Below, piece after piece: positions 33,999 to 46,496 of a stretch of DNA of 64,000 bases. Numbering within the stretch: the stretch's first letter is position 1; each line of letters starts with the position of its first letter. The stretch is from Nereocystis luetkeana (Eukaryota; Sar; Phaeophyceae; Laminariales; Laminariaceae). The notes below the pieces were generated by a model. It had not been told where the DNA came from. It worked only from the letters and a program-made list of their open reading frames with translations, and made no database searches. The stretch is from assembly GCA_031213475.1 (NCBI GenBank), contig JARUPZ010000003.1:9691266-9755265 (forward strand). The letters are read 5' to 3'. The translations under genes were made by a program, and so were the position numbers.

Positions 33999-34082
33999 AT
34001 GCCGTCTCAGTTCAGCTTTTCGTCGGCGCGGCTGTGCCGCGTCCAGAAGCTGCAATTCGGGATTCTCAGTCCCGATGAAGTG
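33999..34082 (+). CDS. RPB1: RPB1 exon 1 (start)
   Basis: ATG plus 27 codons, ending SPDEV before donor GTGAGA. The ATG is chosen because [13 protein letters not shown] aligns with the first conserved RPB1 block about 15 residues in. Confidence 0.92.
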
Positions 34083-37000
34083 GTGAGAAGAGTAGTTGAA
34101 AGCGTTTTCGACTGCTTGTTGCAGACTACCTGGTAGATTGTACTGGCACCGCCGTATACATTCAGCTGTCAGAGGAAGGAAGACACCCCCTCCCGTGCGT
34201 TGAGTATGGTCTCTGTCTGATCTACTTGCCATGATTGAAGTTTGTACCCTCGGCTATATATGACGACGAAGTTTTCACTAAGCAGTTGGTCGTTTAGCGG
34301 TATTACCGGTATAGATGAGCACTCTAATCTTGCTTTTGCTGCTGCTGCTGTTGTACGTGTCGCAGCAGTGTACATGGTACCTGCTACCTGGTATAGCATA
34401 GCAGCTGTGTATCATGGTATATACGAATCCTCGTATAGCAGTATTACTTGCAGTCAGGACGGTGGGCCTACCGCGTCTTCAATGAATTAACGTTCACTGT
34501 TGTGAAGAGCATGTATTGCTGCTATTAATATTATTATTAGTACTCATATAATATTAATCCAAGGATCATACCCACAGGCGCTCTACTCGCAGCCTGTGCG
34601 TGGACAGAAAACCTGATACGTTGCCAAGTACCAGGTAAGATGGCAGCAGCACAGGTGTCAAATTGCTGCTGCTGCGCTGACTTGGACTATGAACACGTAT
34701 AGAAGTCTTTTAAGCCAGTTGTGTTGGTCGTGCCTTACCTACGTACTGCGGTATCGCGGTCTCTGTTCTCTGCCCGAATTCTCTCTCTTCTGGGCGCCGA
34801 CATGCATGACGCATAAGCCATGGTATAATAAGCTGCGTGCCCTTGTCAGGAGGCACCCGAGGTTTGGCAGGCCGCTGCTTCTCTCTTGCGTTCCTGCCTC
34901 CCTGTGTCCTGCGTGCAAAACTTGGGACAAACGGAGGCGTCTTTGCTTCTCCCACGCTGCAATTGGGTCGGGGCGTTTACGTAGTCGGGTAGCATGGACT
35001 TTGTTTCCAGCCCACCTGGTATGATACGTAGGAGTACCTGGTCCCAACAGCACTATATACGAGCACCCAGCAGAAGGCTTTGCACTTTTCAGCAGGTACG
35101 TCGAGCAACAGCAGTACTAAAGAAGGCTCTACCACGAGCAGCAGCAATATTATCATGCTATTCATAGTACGAAGTGCTCCCGCGCAGGCAGTTTTTCCTG
35201 GCACAGGAGTAGAGTTAGAGTGTCGGCATATTATTTACTGCGTAGAAGACGAGGTATCCTCGCGGGCCCGGAAGAAACGCCGAAAAGCGCAGCAGCAAGT
35301 TTGTGGCAAAAGGCCGTTAGCAGTAACAGTAGCTGCGGAGGTCAAAGCCGTAGGTGTAGGTCAACAGCAGCTACAATAGTAGATCAGCGGCCGCAACAAC
35401 AGTAGGCCAGCCCGAACAGCATTAGGTCAGCAGCATTAGCAGCAGCAGTGTAGAACAAGTTTCAGAATCAACAGCTGTCAGTTAGCAGGAGCAGTAGCAG
35501 TAGCAGCAGCAGCAGGTTAGCAACAACAAAGTGGTAGCAGCAACAATAGTCAGCACCTCAGCAGGAGGTCGGGAGCAACAGCAATTGCAGTATCGGTAGT
35601 TCAGTAGCAGCTGCAATGTCGTAGGTCGGCAGCAACAGCAGCGGGTTAGCAGCGGAGCAGCAGGTCGACAGCTACAGCAGTGGCAGCAATAGCAGTAGGC
35701 CAGCACAAGTAGGGGTTGTTCAACAGCAGCAGCAGCAGCAGCAGCGGTAGCAGTAACACTAGTGGCAGCTGCTGTAAAGGTTGGTCAGCGTAAGGGTGAA
35801 TAATTACTTAGAGCACGGTAGCAGCAGTAGGTACGCGGAAAGAGGGGAGGCTAGGCGCCACCCCCGCTTCACCCCCCCGCCTTTGGAGGGTATCACGAGG
35901 TGAATCACGATGACCGCTTTTCTGTGGAGGGCGCGAACCTATTGGTTCACTGCGAGAACGCTCGCTGACTCCTCCCGCCCAACCTCGATCAACCCCCCAA
36001 CGCCCACGTCCTCCCATCCCAACCTCCAATAACTTCCCTCCCTACCCCCTCCCGCCCCGGCCTCCATCAACAACCCCACCCCCCAACACCCTACCCTCCG
36101 TCTCGATCTAACCCCCCTCCCCTACTCCCCGCCCCCCCCCCTCCCCTCGACTGTTGGCGTGTTTTCCCATTTTCTTGCGAGCAGCGTCAGATGTCGGTGC
36201 TCCAGAAGGTGAAGGTCAACGAAGTCGACATTCCGGAGGGTGTGACAAAATACGACCTCTACAAGGTGGGAAAAGTAGAGCAGGAGAGAAGGGGGGGGGG
36301 GAGGGGGGGGGGGGGGGGGGGGAGGGGAGGGGAGGCGGGGGGGTACTCACTTGTTGCTTAGTCATGTGACCATTCCGAGGCGGAGCACCGTACCTACTCC
36401 CAACGCTAATAAGAGACACCTCCAACACCTCCAACATTTGGGAGTCTATAATGGTTTTGTCCCATGTGTGTGGAGGGGGGGTTAGGGGAAGGGGGGGAGG
36501 GGAGGGGAGGAGAGTGTAGTTTTGGAGGAGGGTGAGGGAGTTGGACGCGGGGAGGGGAGAGCATTGGGGAAACGAACTATCTGAGAAGCGCGCTGAATCT
36601 CTTTTCTCCGTCTTGCTCTGCTCTTCTTTTTTCGTGCTGCGCGCGCCGAACGTCGGTAGCATTTTTCACGGGGGAAACATAGCGAGTTAATGGCTAGCTT
36701 TGTGAGTACTACTGCTGTTATACCGCTGTAGAACTTTGACGCTTCATTGGTGTGTTTTGTTTAAGCTCGGGGCCTCTTGTGTAGTGGAACATACTACTGC
36801 CGTGCTTCTGAATGGAGCACGAATATATTTGCCAGGTACCAGCTATTCATTGTGCGCTGCAGTATACTACCTATTATAGAAAGAATATGCAGGAAGGATT
36901 AGGACAAGGATTTGGTCGAAGTGGACTGGCGGAGCGCCGTCGATCGGTTGTTGTGCTGTGAGTCGTGGATACATTGACTTGGATAGTTTCGGTTCGGTGG

Positions 37001-40000
37001 TACCGGTGCCGGTTCGTTGCGTGTATGTGGCGGAACTTCCTACCCGCTAAGTACGCGGCTCGCTACTTGCTACCTGGTATCTTGCTATGGCTGGGTGGAT
37101 CGATGGGTGGCTGGCTCGCCTCGTATGATTGGCAGCAGTCACCACTTCAACAGCAGTAGTAAGGAACTTGAAGAACAAACATGCAAGGAAACGGGACATG
37201 AAAATGAAACGGACAAAAGTGTTTTCAAGTGCTGCTTCTAAGTCTCAAGAGCCTTATTGAAGAACAAGAATAAAACGTGAACGAGAGTGGAGAACGGAGA
37301 ACACCGTACTGGTAATGACGGTGGGAGGTGGAAATAATAAACGCTTGTGAGAATGTGCTAGTAAACGTATTGTTGAAACTTGAAAAAAAATGAGAGGACT
37401 ACCAGGTATCTGGTAAAAGCTGTGCGTACTTCTATTAATAGCAGAGCGCTGCCCTCCCCCCCCCCCCCCCACCTAGAAAAGTAACAACGAGGGGAAACAA
37501 ACGGGAGGGCGCATCATCGCATCCCAACCCAGCCCATACCATGCCCAGCAATTCCCATATTTTTCCATACCACAGTTGTACCATCGCATCCGATCGATAC
37601 CCAACCCCGTCCTATCCCATTCCACCATCTACCGTCTCCTCTCATGTTATCCGATCCCACCCCACTTCCTCCCACCCCATCTTGTCCCATCCATCCCATC
37701 CCATCCCATCCCATCCCATCCCATCCCATCCCATCCCATCCCATCCCATCCCATCCCATCCCATCCCATCCCATCCCATCCCATCCCACCCCACCCCATC
37801 CCATCCCACCCCATCCCACCCCATCTCATGAACCGAGCAGGAGGGTAGTGCGGTGTACGGCGGGGCCAATGACCCGCGAATGGGGACGCTTGACTTCAAC
37901 ACGCGATGTCGCACATGCGACTGCACTTATACGGGGATCGGAGGTAACCAGGTCAACGACTGCCCAGGCCACTTCGGACACATGGAGGTGGGTGGTGTGA
38001 GGGTTGGGGTGAGCAGTTGCGGGGCGTGCGGGGGGGATTTGGAAGGCTTGTGAGGGTGGTGGGGGGGGGGATGGGGAGGGTGGTGGGCGTTGGGGGGGGG
38101 GGCTGGATCGGTCCTACTGTAGCGCTGTGTGTAGGACGCTGTTGTTGTATTTGCTGATGTTGCTGCTGTAGTTGGACTTCGGGCACGCGCGCAGGATCGG
38201 ATGCGGGTGGGTGGGTGGGTGGGTGGGAAGTCTGTAGGCAGGGAGGGGGGGATGTTGTCGTGAGTAGGTGCGGAAGCTGGAATGGGGTTGTGGTGTGCGA
38301 CGTAGACGTTGCACTTGATGATGCCTGTGTCACTTTGTAGTTGTTGATGTTCCTCCCATCGTTGTTTGTCGCATTTGCTGTTGCTGTTGCTGGACTGTTG
38401 TTGCGATGGTGTTGGTGATGCGTTCGTGTCCTTGCCTGCCGTCATTGTGTTCCGAACGTCCGCGCGCCCTCTGCATGTGTTCTCTATTATTACGGGGGAC
38501 CATAGTTAATAGGACCTGTGGTATACATAAAAACCTACCAGGTATATATTTAACCATTTCTACTAACAATATTTGGTCCTATTAACTATGGCCCCCCGTA
38601 TTAGTTGTTCCTTATGTAAAGGCGCGCGTCTCCTGAAAAATGCCGCAGTCGATGGGTAACGTAAACTAAAAATCTGCTTCGTCTTTGCATGGAGCTCCAC
38701 TTTTGATACCAGTGTTTCACGGCGGTGTTTTTTCTTCTATTTTTTTTCGTGGGAGTTATCGACCAGAAAACAGTAGTTGTTGTACCACTCTGACTGGAAG
38801 CATACAAGAACCGTATGGGTTGCTTATTAATGTGGCATTACATAGTTTCCACCGGAAGCCATTCATCATCACATAGCACGGTCCGTGGTCGCACGAAGAC
38901 CGAAGACAAAATGTAGACGTAGTGCGGTAGAAAGCGATACATAAAAGGAGGTAATGCGTCGACCTTGACTGGCCGACCGAACGACCGCCGACCGCCATGC
39001 CTCATATTATAATCATGGCGCTACCTGCCGCCCCCACCCCGCAGCCCCCTCCAACCCCCGACCGCTGTGCGTGATCTTATTGTCACGGCCCTACGCCTGC
39101 CCCCCCCAACTGCTCCGTCTCGGAAGGGATGCGTGGTCAATGGTCGATTGGTTAAGGCGTGCAAACAAATGAGTACGCCCCCCCGCCCCTCCCTCCACCC
39201 TTCCTTTATAACTCTTGCGCAGCTGGCACGCCCAGTGTACCATGTGGGTTTCCTGGACGTGACGCTGAAGGTGCTGAGGAGCGTCTGCTTCCACTGCTCG
39301 CGCTTGAGGCTCGACAAGGCCGACCTGAAGTACAAGAGAGCCCTCTTGATTAAGAACCCGAAGGCGAGCGGGAGAGAGGGTTGGGGAGAGCGAGGGAGTT
39401 GAGGGAGGGGGAGGGAGGGAGGGGGATGTGCGCCCAGGAGAGGGGCGGGGGACGGGGGGGGGAGTGTACTCGATAGGGAGAGATGTGCTCATGTCATGCA
39501 TGGCCGTCGGGGGGGGGGGGGGGGGGTTGGGCTCTCGTTTCCTTGATTTTTTTTTTTTATTGGTTCATTTGGTTTTGTGATTCTGTTGTTTTTTATTTTG
39601 TGTTTCTTGACTGTCTCCTGTTTCCTTGTTTCCTCTTTTTCCCCTCAGAGGTTTATTCTTGTCCTCTTTTTCAACGTCGCACCGCCGCGAGACCTAAAAG
39701 AAGGGTTTGTAGAGTTTTTGGAAAGAAACCAGTGCAACCATCGACCCCTGTTCGCCCTCAGCCGTTTTGATCCAAGGCCCTTGACCTCCGCCCGCCGCAC
39801 CGCGTTGCTCCGCCCACAGACGAGGCTGAACTACATCCACGAGCAGTGCCGGAACTCCAAGAAGTGCGTGTTCGGAACGGGGGACCTGGAGGCCGGGATG
39901 GACCTCGATGGCGAAGGCGGTGGCGGGATGGGGGGGGGGGGGGGAGGACGGGAACGCTTCGGGTTGCGGTGGGCTGCTGGTGAGGATGGGCTAAAGGGGA

Positions 40001-40888
40001 TGGCAGAGGGAGGAGGGATGTGTTTTGTTTCGTTTCTTTTTGCGTCCCCCCCCCCCCCCCCCCCCCCCCGCCGAGGGTTACCTTTTCGCGGATTTCGAAA
40101 TGTGTTGTTTTATGTACTCGAAATCTGTTTGACAAGTTGTAGGTATGGTGTGTGCGGTCGGGTTTTGTGCGAAGTGCGTGGCTTTTGTGTCGTGTTGTTG
40201 TTTGTCATCGTGACGCTAGCTCAAGAGCCACGGCCCAGCAGCTCGTGGGCACCAAAATGCGCGCGAAGAGTCTGCGGCTTGGGAGTGGAAAACGAACCAA
40301 AGTTAGGTCGGTCGGGGGGTCCCAGGATTGCTACGCCGCCAGTATACATTCCTCGTGGAAGGGTGTGCATGCGTCGGGAGGGAGTCAGTTTGTTGTTGTT
40401 ATTGTTGTTTGTTTGCCTCGACTTTGTAGGTGTAAAAGGAGGTTAGTGAGTTCATGGTGTGGTGTCTTCAATCTCCAGTAACCTCACCGCGCACGCCGGT
40501 CATAAAGAGTTGGCAGGGGGGGGGGGGTGGGGGTGGGGGGTGGAGGCGGGAGTCTCGGTCTGGGTTTGTTTGTTTGTTTTGTGTTTTATGGGAGAGAGGG
40601 AGTTGCAACGCCACCAGGCGGCGTCGGGTGCGTGGGTAAAGGGTGCTTGGCACCATACTTGTTCCACTCAAGCGCCGCTTTTCGTGGGGATGATAACACC
40701 GAGTCGCGTGGGAAGGGGTGGAACCGTTCGTCGGGCGGCGCGCTTGAGGTTGCCACGGTTTCAAGGGCTTCGGAGGCTACGGTTGGGGGGAGGGCGGAGA
40801 GGATGTCTTGTGGTTTCGTGGGGTCTCTGTGCGTCCGCCGCTGACGATGGGTATGAAGACGATGGTGGTGGTGATTGTGGTGGTGATG

Positions 40889-40920
<32 letters not shown>

Positions 40921-43900
40921 GATGATGATGACGATGATGACAATGGTGATGATGGTGGTGGAGGTGGCTACTATGAGGATGGTGATAGTGATGATGATGG
41001 TGATGATGGTGATGACGCTGATTTTGACGCTGCCGTTTCCCCTCCCTTTCCCTTCCCCCCCCTCCGCCCCCCCCTCCCTCACTCTCGCCCTCTCCCCCCA
41101 CCTTCCGTCTGTCTGTCTGTCTGCCTGTCTGGGTGGCTGGCTGCCTCTCTCTCTCGCTTGCGATCTCTGGGTGGCATGTGATTGGTTCGGAATTGCAATT
41201 GGAATGGGTAATGTCACTGCAAATGTAACGTGTAATAACAGCCCAAGTTTACGAAGACGGGTCTCCAGGTGGAGGTGGAGTACCCGGCGGACATGGACGA
41301 CGTGCCTAGGTCCGGAGATCGACGGCAGTATCTTTCCGCATCGAAGGTGGGTGCCTCATCCCTGTCATCCTCCTTCTTTTGTACTGCTGAGAATTATATC
41401 GTCGCGTACGTTTTTTGGGGTTAAGGTGAAAAAAAGCGCGGCGTCACGTCGGTATCAGGTCCCCCTCCTCAATAAGTCCTACCGCCTCATTATCCTCCTG
41501 ATCCTTCAAGAAGGCCGTCCCCTCGGCATGGTGGCTGAGAGATTACTTCTGACAATAGATTGTTATTAATAATAGTAGTTGCTGACCTGGCACGAAGAGT
41601 GTGGTAACGCCTCACAGCCCACCTCGGTGCAGGAGTGGCACTTTTTTTGCCTTCCTAGGCAAATATTTCTGGCTGACGGGGCTAACCTAAAATCGTCGGA
41701 AACGTTACTGTGTTTTTTTGCAACACTGGATGATATTTTGTTATACCTGTATGCAGACCATGGGGTAATGGTTCATCGGGTTGAAACGTTCGTTTTTCTA
41801 AATAATCACTTTTTCGGTGTGTGACCTGGTAATAGTGTATTGGAGTTCCTGGAGTGAAGAATCTCAAAACGTTTGTTGGTGTATCTCTACCAAACCTGAT
41901 CGAAGAGATCTGCCTGCTATGGGACTGCCCGGTAGTATATTCCGGAGTCGCGGGATGGGCTCCGGTACTTGTATGGAGTGAAAAGAAACACGGGTTAGAG
42001 CTCCCCCCACCAGCCTCCCAACGTAAACCCAACCACCTACCCCCCCCCATCCTCTACTGTATACGCCTCTTGGCTCCCTGAAACCCCTGATAAAAAGGTG
42101 CACGAGATCCTGAAGAACGTGAGCGAAGAGGACATGAAAGTCCTCGGGCTGAACCCGCAGTACTCTCGCCCGGACTGGTTGGTGATCACGGTGCTGCCAG
42201 TGCCGCCGCCGCACGTCCGACCGTCAGTGGCGCTGGATGCAGGGGCGCGCAGCGAGGATGACCTGACGCACCAGCTGGTGAGTGGGCGCAGCGCGGGATT
42301 TTGTCTTGTCCCTCCCTCCCTTCCTCCCTCCCTCCCTTTGTTGTGGGTTGGGGTGCGGGCGGCTGGCTTGGCCGTTGACGGTTGTCGGTCGTTGATTTAA
42401 GGTTGGCGGTCGCTAAGTCGGTCGGCCGAATTTTCCGGTCGGTCGGACTGTTGGTCGGTCGGACTAGGCGGCCAGTCGGTCGGTCGGCTGATCGGTTTCC
42501 GGCTGATCGGTTCAGCTCTGATCCGTCGGTGGCTGTATTAAATCGGTTCGTTTGTCGTTCGGTGGTGTTGTCTTTTCGGTCGGGTTTAATTGAGTGCGTC
42601 GCACTATGATATTGCTAATAATCCCGCGCAGCTGTTGTATCATACGTAGACCTCCTCCCGGCCTGTGACGCTTTTTATTACGGGTGATGGCATGGCACTC
42701 GAAGCCCACGACGGACCGATAAATCGCGTGTCCCCCTATGTGTACACGCCTTTTTGGCTCTCATTACTATATATACATGTTACCCATTAATCGTGGAGTC
42801 GTTGAAGCCGCGTGCTTTTTTTTTGCTTACATTTTTCGCTTTTTTTCCCGCCCTCTAGTGTTTTTGAGGTTTGGTGTTCAATGTGTTTTGGCCTGTTTTT
42901 TGCTTTGTACTATGCCGTCGCAGGTGAACATCTGCAAGGCCAACATGAGGCTGGAGGCGTGCGTGAGGACGGGGGAGCCGGCGCACATCGTGGAGAGCTT
43001 CGAGCAGCTGCTCCAGTACAAGGTAAGCGGCCGAAGCCAAAAAACGAAAAAAAGGGCATACCGGGCATACAGAAGCTTTCCTCGGAACTCGCTCAGCAGC
43101 GTTTTTGTAACTGTCGTCGACGTTTTTGTGCGCATTGTTTGAACTCGGTATGCCGGTCGGTCGGTCGGTCGGTCGGTCGGTCGGTCGGTCGGTTCAGCCA
43201 GATCGCAATGTGGTCTCTTTTTTGTTTGTGCCGTGTTCATTTATCAACTCCCGATACTAGTTACAATGAAACCAACCGATCCAACTGAGTCAACCAAATT
43301 ACATCAAAACTAAACAACCAATCAATCGAACCTTTCTTGTTTTAACAACCTAACGAAAAAAATACACAAGGTGGCGTCCCTGTTCGACAACGAGCGGGCG
43401 GGACAGCCGCAGGAGACGCAGCGGTCGGGTAAGCCCCTGAAGACGCTCCGGCAGCGCCTGAAGGGAAAGGAGGGCAGGATCCGAGGCAACCTCATGGGCA
43501 AGCGCGTCGACTTCTCGGCAAGAACAGTTATCACAGCAGACCCTAACCTTGGCATCGATCAGGTCAGTCTTCATTGGGGCGATAGAGTGGTCGGTCGGTC
43601 GGTCGATGGGTCGTTTGGTCGGTGTGTCGATCGGTCGGTCTATCTCGGCGCATGTCTTATTGGGGGAGGATATTTTTATGGAGTGAAGTGAGGTGGATTC
43701 GGGTGCAGTCGGGTGGGGTGGGGTGGGGAGGGGTGGGGAGGGGTGGGGAGGGGTGGGGTGGGTTTTAACGATGTCTGGGGGGGCGTGGGGTCGGAGGGGG
43801 CGGGGGGATGTACCCACTTGCTGCTTGCCATAGTCATCTGGCCATTGATGGGGGGGGGTAATGGGTTTTGGCGATGGGGGGGAGTGGGTTGGAGGGAAGG

Positions 43901-44464
43901 GAGCGGGGTTGGGGGGGGGAGGGTGGGCAGCATGGCAGTGGGGAATGCGTCGCGAAATGTGTAATATGTTTTACATGCCTCATCGTGGGCGCGCGTTTTT
44001 TTCAAGTAGTCGTTGTTGCGTTGCGATAATTCGGTGGTTGAGGGAGGTGGTGCTTCGGTCACGAAATATGATGGTGTGTTGCAGACCCGTTCGTGGGTGT
44101 TTTCGTTTTTTTGTGTTGGCTCTACGTTCTTGGTTTCGATGTGCTTAACCCCTCCTGTGGCGTTTGGTGTTATGTGGAGAGGCGGCTTGTTTCCGTTCCA
44201 AACTCACAGCGCCGGCCGCCTTTGCGTGAGAGCCCCGCCCCGTCCTTCGAGTTGGGCTGCATTAGCGTGATAAAGTTTCAAATGTCACAACGTGATCGGA
44301 TGGATGATCGGTACACACATTAAAGGCCCGCCATGCATCTTATTTTGGACATGTGTTTGTTGTTTGTTTTGGAGGTGTCTCCATTAGGAGTAGGAACGGT
44401 ACTCCGTCTCGAAAGGGATGCGTGGTCAATGGTGAAATAACTAAGGCAAGCAACAAATGAGTAT

Positions 44465-44495
<31 letters not shown>

Positions 44496-46459
44496 CCTCA
44501 CGGCGCTTCGCGCTTGGTACATGCAATATCTGCCTGATCGATGGAAAACCGATATATGCTCCGTCCGGGCATCGTAGAGATGCGAGGGTATATGGTCATA
44601 CGACTACGGCCATGCATGAGATCGGGTACATCTCTTTTATCGGGTACACCCCCCCCTCCCTCCTAACGACTACGGCCATTCATGACATGTTACCCCCCGC
44701 GCCCCTTCCAGGTGGGCGTCCCAAAATCGATCGCCCTGAACTTGACGGTGCCGGAGCTTGTGACGGCGTTCAACGTCGAAGAGATGGCCCAACTCGTCGC
44801 GAAAGGGCCGCTGGAGCACCCGGGGGCGAGGTACATACCCGTATAATATAGATCCCACCCGGATAATGCACAGGAAAAACGAACACCCCGTCTCACAAAA
44901 TGTGTCGTTGGACGGTCTAGTTTTGGCTGGTCAAGGCCTCTTTAAACTTAATATACTAGTTTAGTGTTGATGATTTCTTGACGACTGTCCGCCAACCTCA
45001 AGCTTGACTGTTTGTCAAACTTAAACTGGGCGACTGTCCGTCAACCTTAACACTGACGGTTGTCTGTCAACCTTAACATTGACGGCTGTCTGTCAATTTT
45101 AACCGTGACGGCTGTCCGTTAACCTTAACCTTGACGGCTGTCTGTCAATCCCAACCTTGACGGCTGTCCATCAAACTTCCCGTTGACGGCTATCTGTCGT
45201 CAACCTTAACCTTGACGGCTGTCCGTCAAACTTCACGTTGACGGCTGCCTGTCGTCAACCTTAACCTTGACGGCTGTCTGTCAACCGTGACCTTGCCGGC
45301 TGTATGTCAACCGTGACCTTCACGGCTCTCATCGACCTTCACGGCTATCTGCAGGGGCGGGGGGTGGCTTATGTTGGAACCCCCGAGATATCGATCAGAA
45401 CAATGACACCCTTGGTGCTAGCTAGCTACAGCGTGAGACCCCATGCCATGCATCAGCACATGTGCACGGGTAGAGTCGTGCTGCTACAGCAGTATACATA
45501 CCCGCGCCGTGCATACCACCGAACTCCTTGCATTGCAACGCACAGGGGCTCGGATACCAAGTTGGGTCATCCGCCAATGATGCATTGGCGGTCTACCTAT
45601 TCCGTCGCTTTCGTCAGTTGTCAACTTTCCTTCTATGAACTCTGAAGCTCCTATTACGGGGGACCATAGTTAATAGGACCAAATATTGTTCGTAAAAATG
45701 GTTAAACAGTTAGGTTTTCATGTATACCATAGGTCCTATTAACTATGGTCCCCCGTAGTACGAGTTCGTGGAGGATTAACGTACCTTCAAAGTCGGGATG
45801 TTTATTTTCATACTCGTATATCATCAAGTGATATACAAGTATAGCTGAATTTTATGCGGGACGCTTCTCGTCACGACAGTCAAAAATCTCCCATCGCGCG
45901 TTTCCTCAGAGACAAGCCACGTACCCCTCCTTTTTCTTTCCTTTTGTTTTCTTTTCTAAGACGCACCAGGTACCGTTTCTCTGTACAGTTTCAATCAAAC
46001 ACGTCAGATGTCGACAGAGTAGTTCGACCGGTTGAGTTGTTTTGAGACTCAGCTCCGTATATGTGCACGCAATCACGCACCCCGCAGGTACATCGTTCGT
46101 CACGACGGGGTGCGGGTGGACCTGCGATTCGTGCGCAACAAGAACAGCCTGACGCTGCAGTACGGCTACGCGGTGGAGCGGCACCTGAGGGACGACGACG
46201 TGATCGTGTTCAACCGGCAGCCCTCCCTCCACAAGATGTCCATCATGGGGCACCGCGTTAAGGTGCTGGACTGGTCGACGTTCCGGATGAACTTGTCGGT
46301 GACGTCGCCCTACAACGCCGACTTCGACGGGGATGAGATGAACCTTCACGTGCCTCAGGTATGTGGCGGCTCGCAGAACGAGTTGGTGGTGATGGTGGTG
46401 GTGGTGTTGTTTTTGTTTGTTGTTGTTGGTCCTGTTGTTGTTGTTGTTGTTGTTGGTCC

Positions 46460-46496
<37 letters not shown>

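Noticed and set aside
37514..38000. Repeat protein of SHPIP or GWDGM units
   Set aside because: Frames of the (CCCAT)n minisatellite upstream of RPB1 exon 3.
39577..40446. 289-codon plus-strand ORF as a separate gene
   Set aside because: It overlaps RPB1 exon 5; the rest is intron read-through with G- and T-runs.
40586..41101. His-rich 171-codon minus-strand ORF
   Set aside because: Antisense of a GAT microsatellite in an RPB1 intron.
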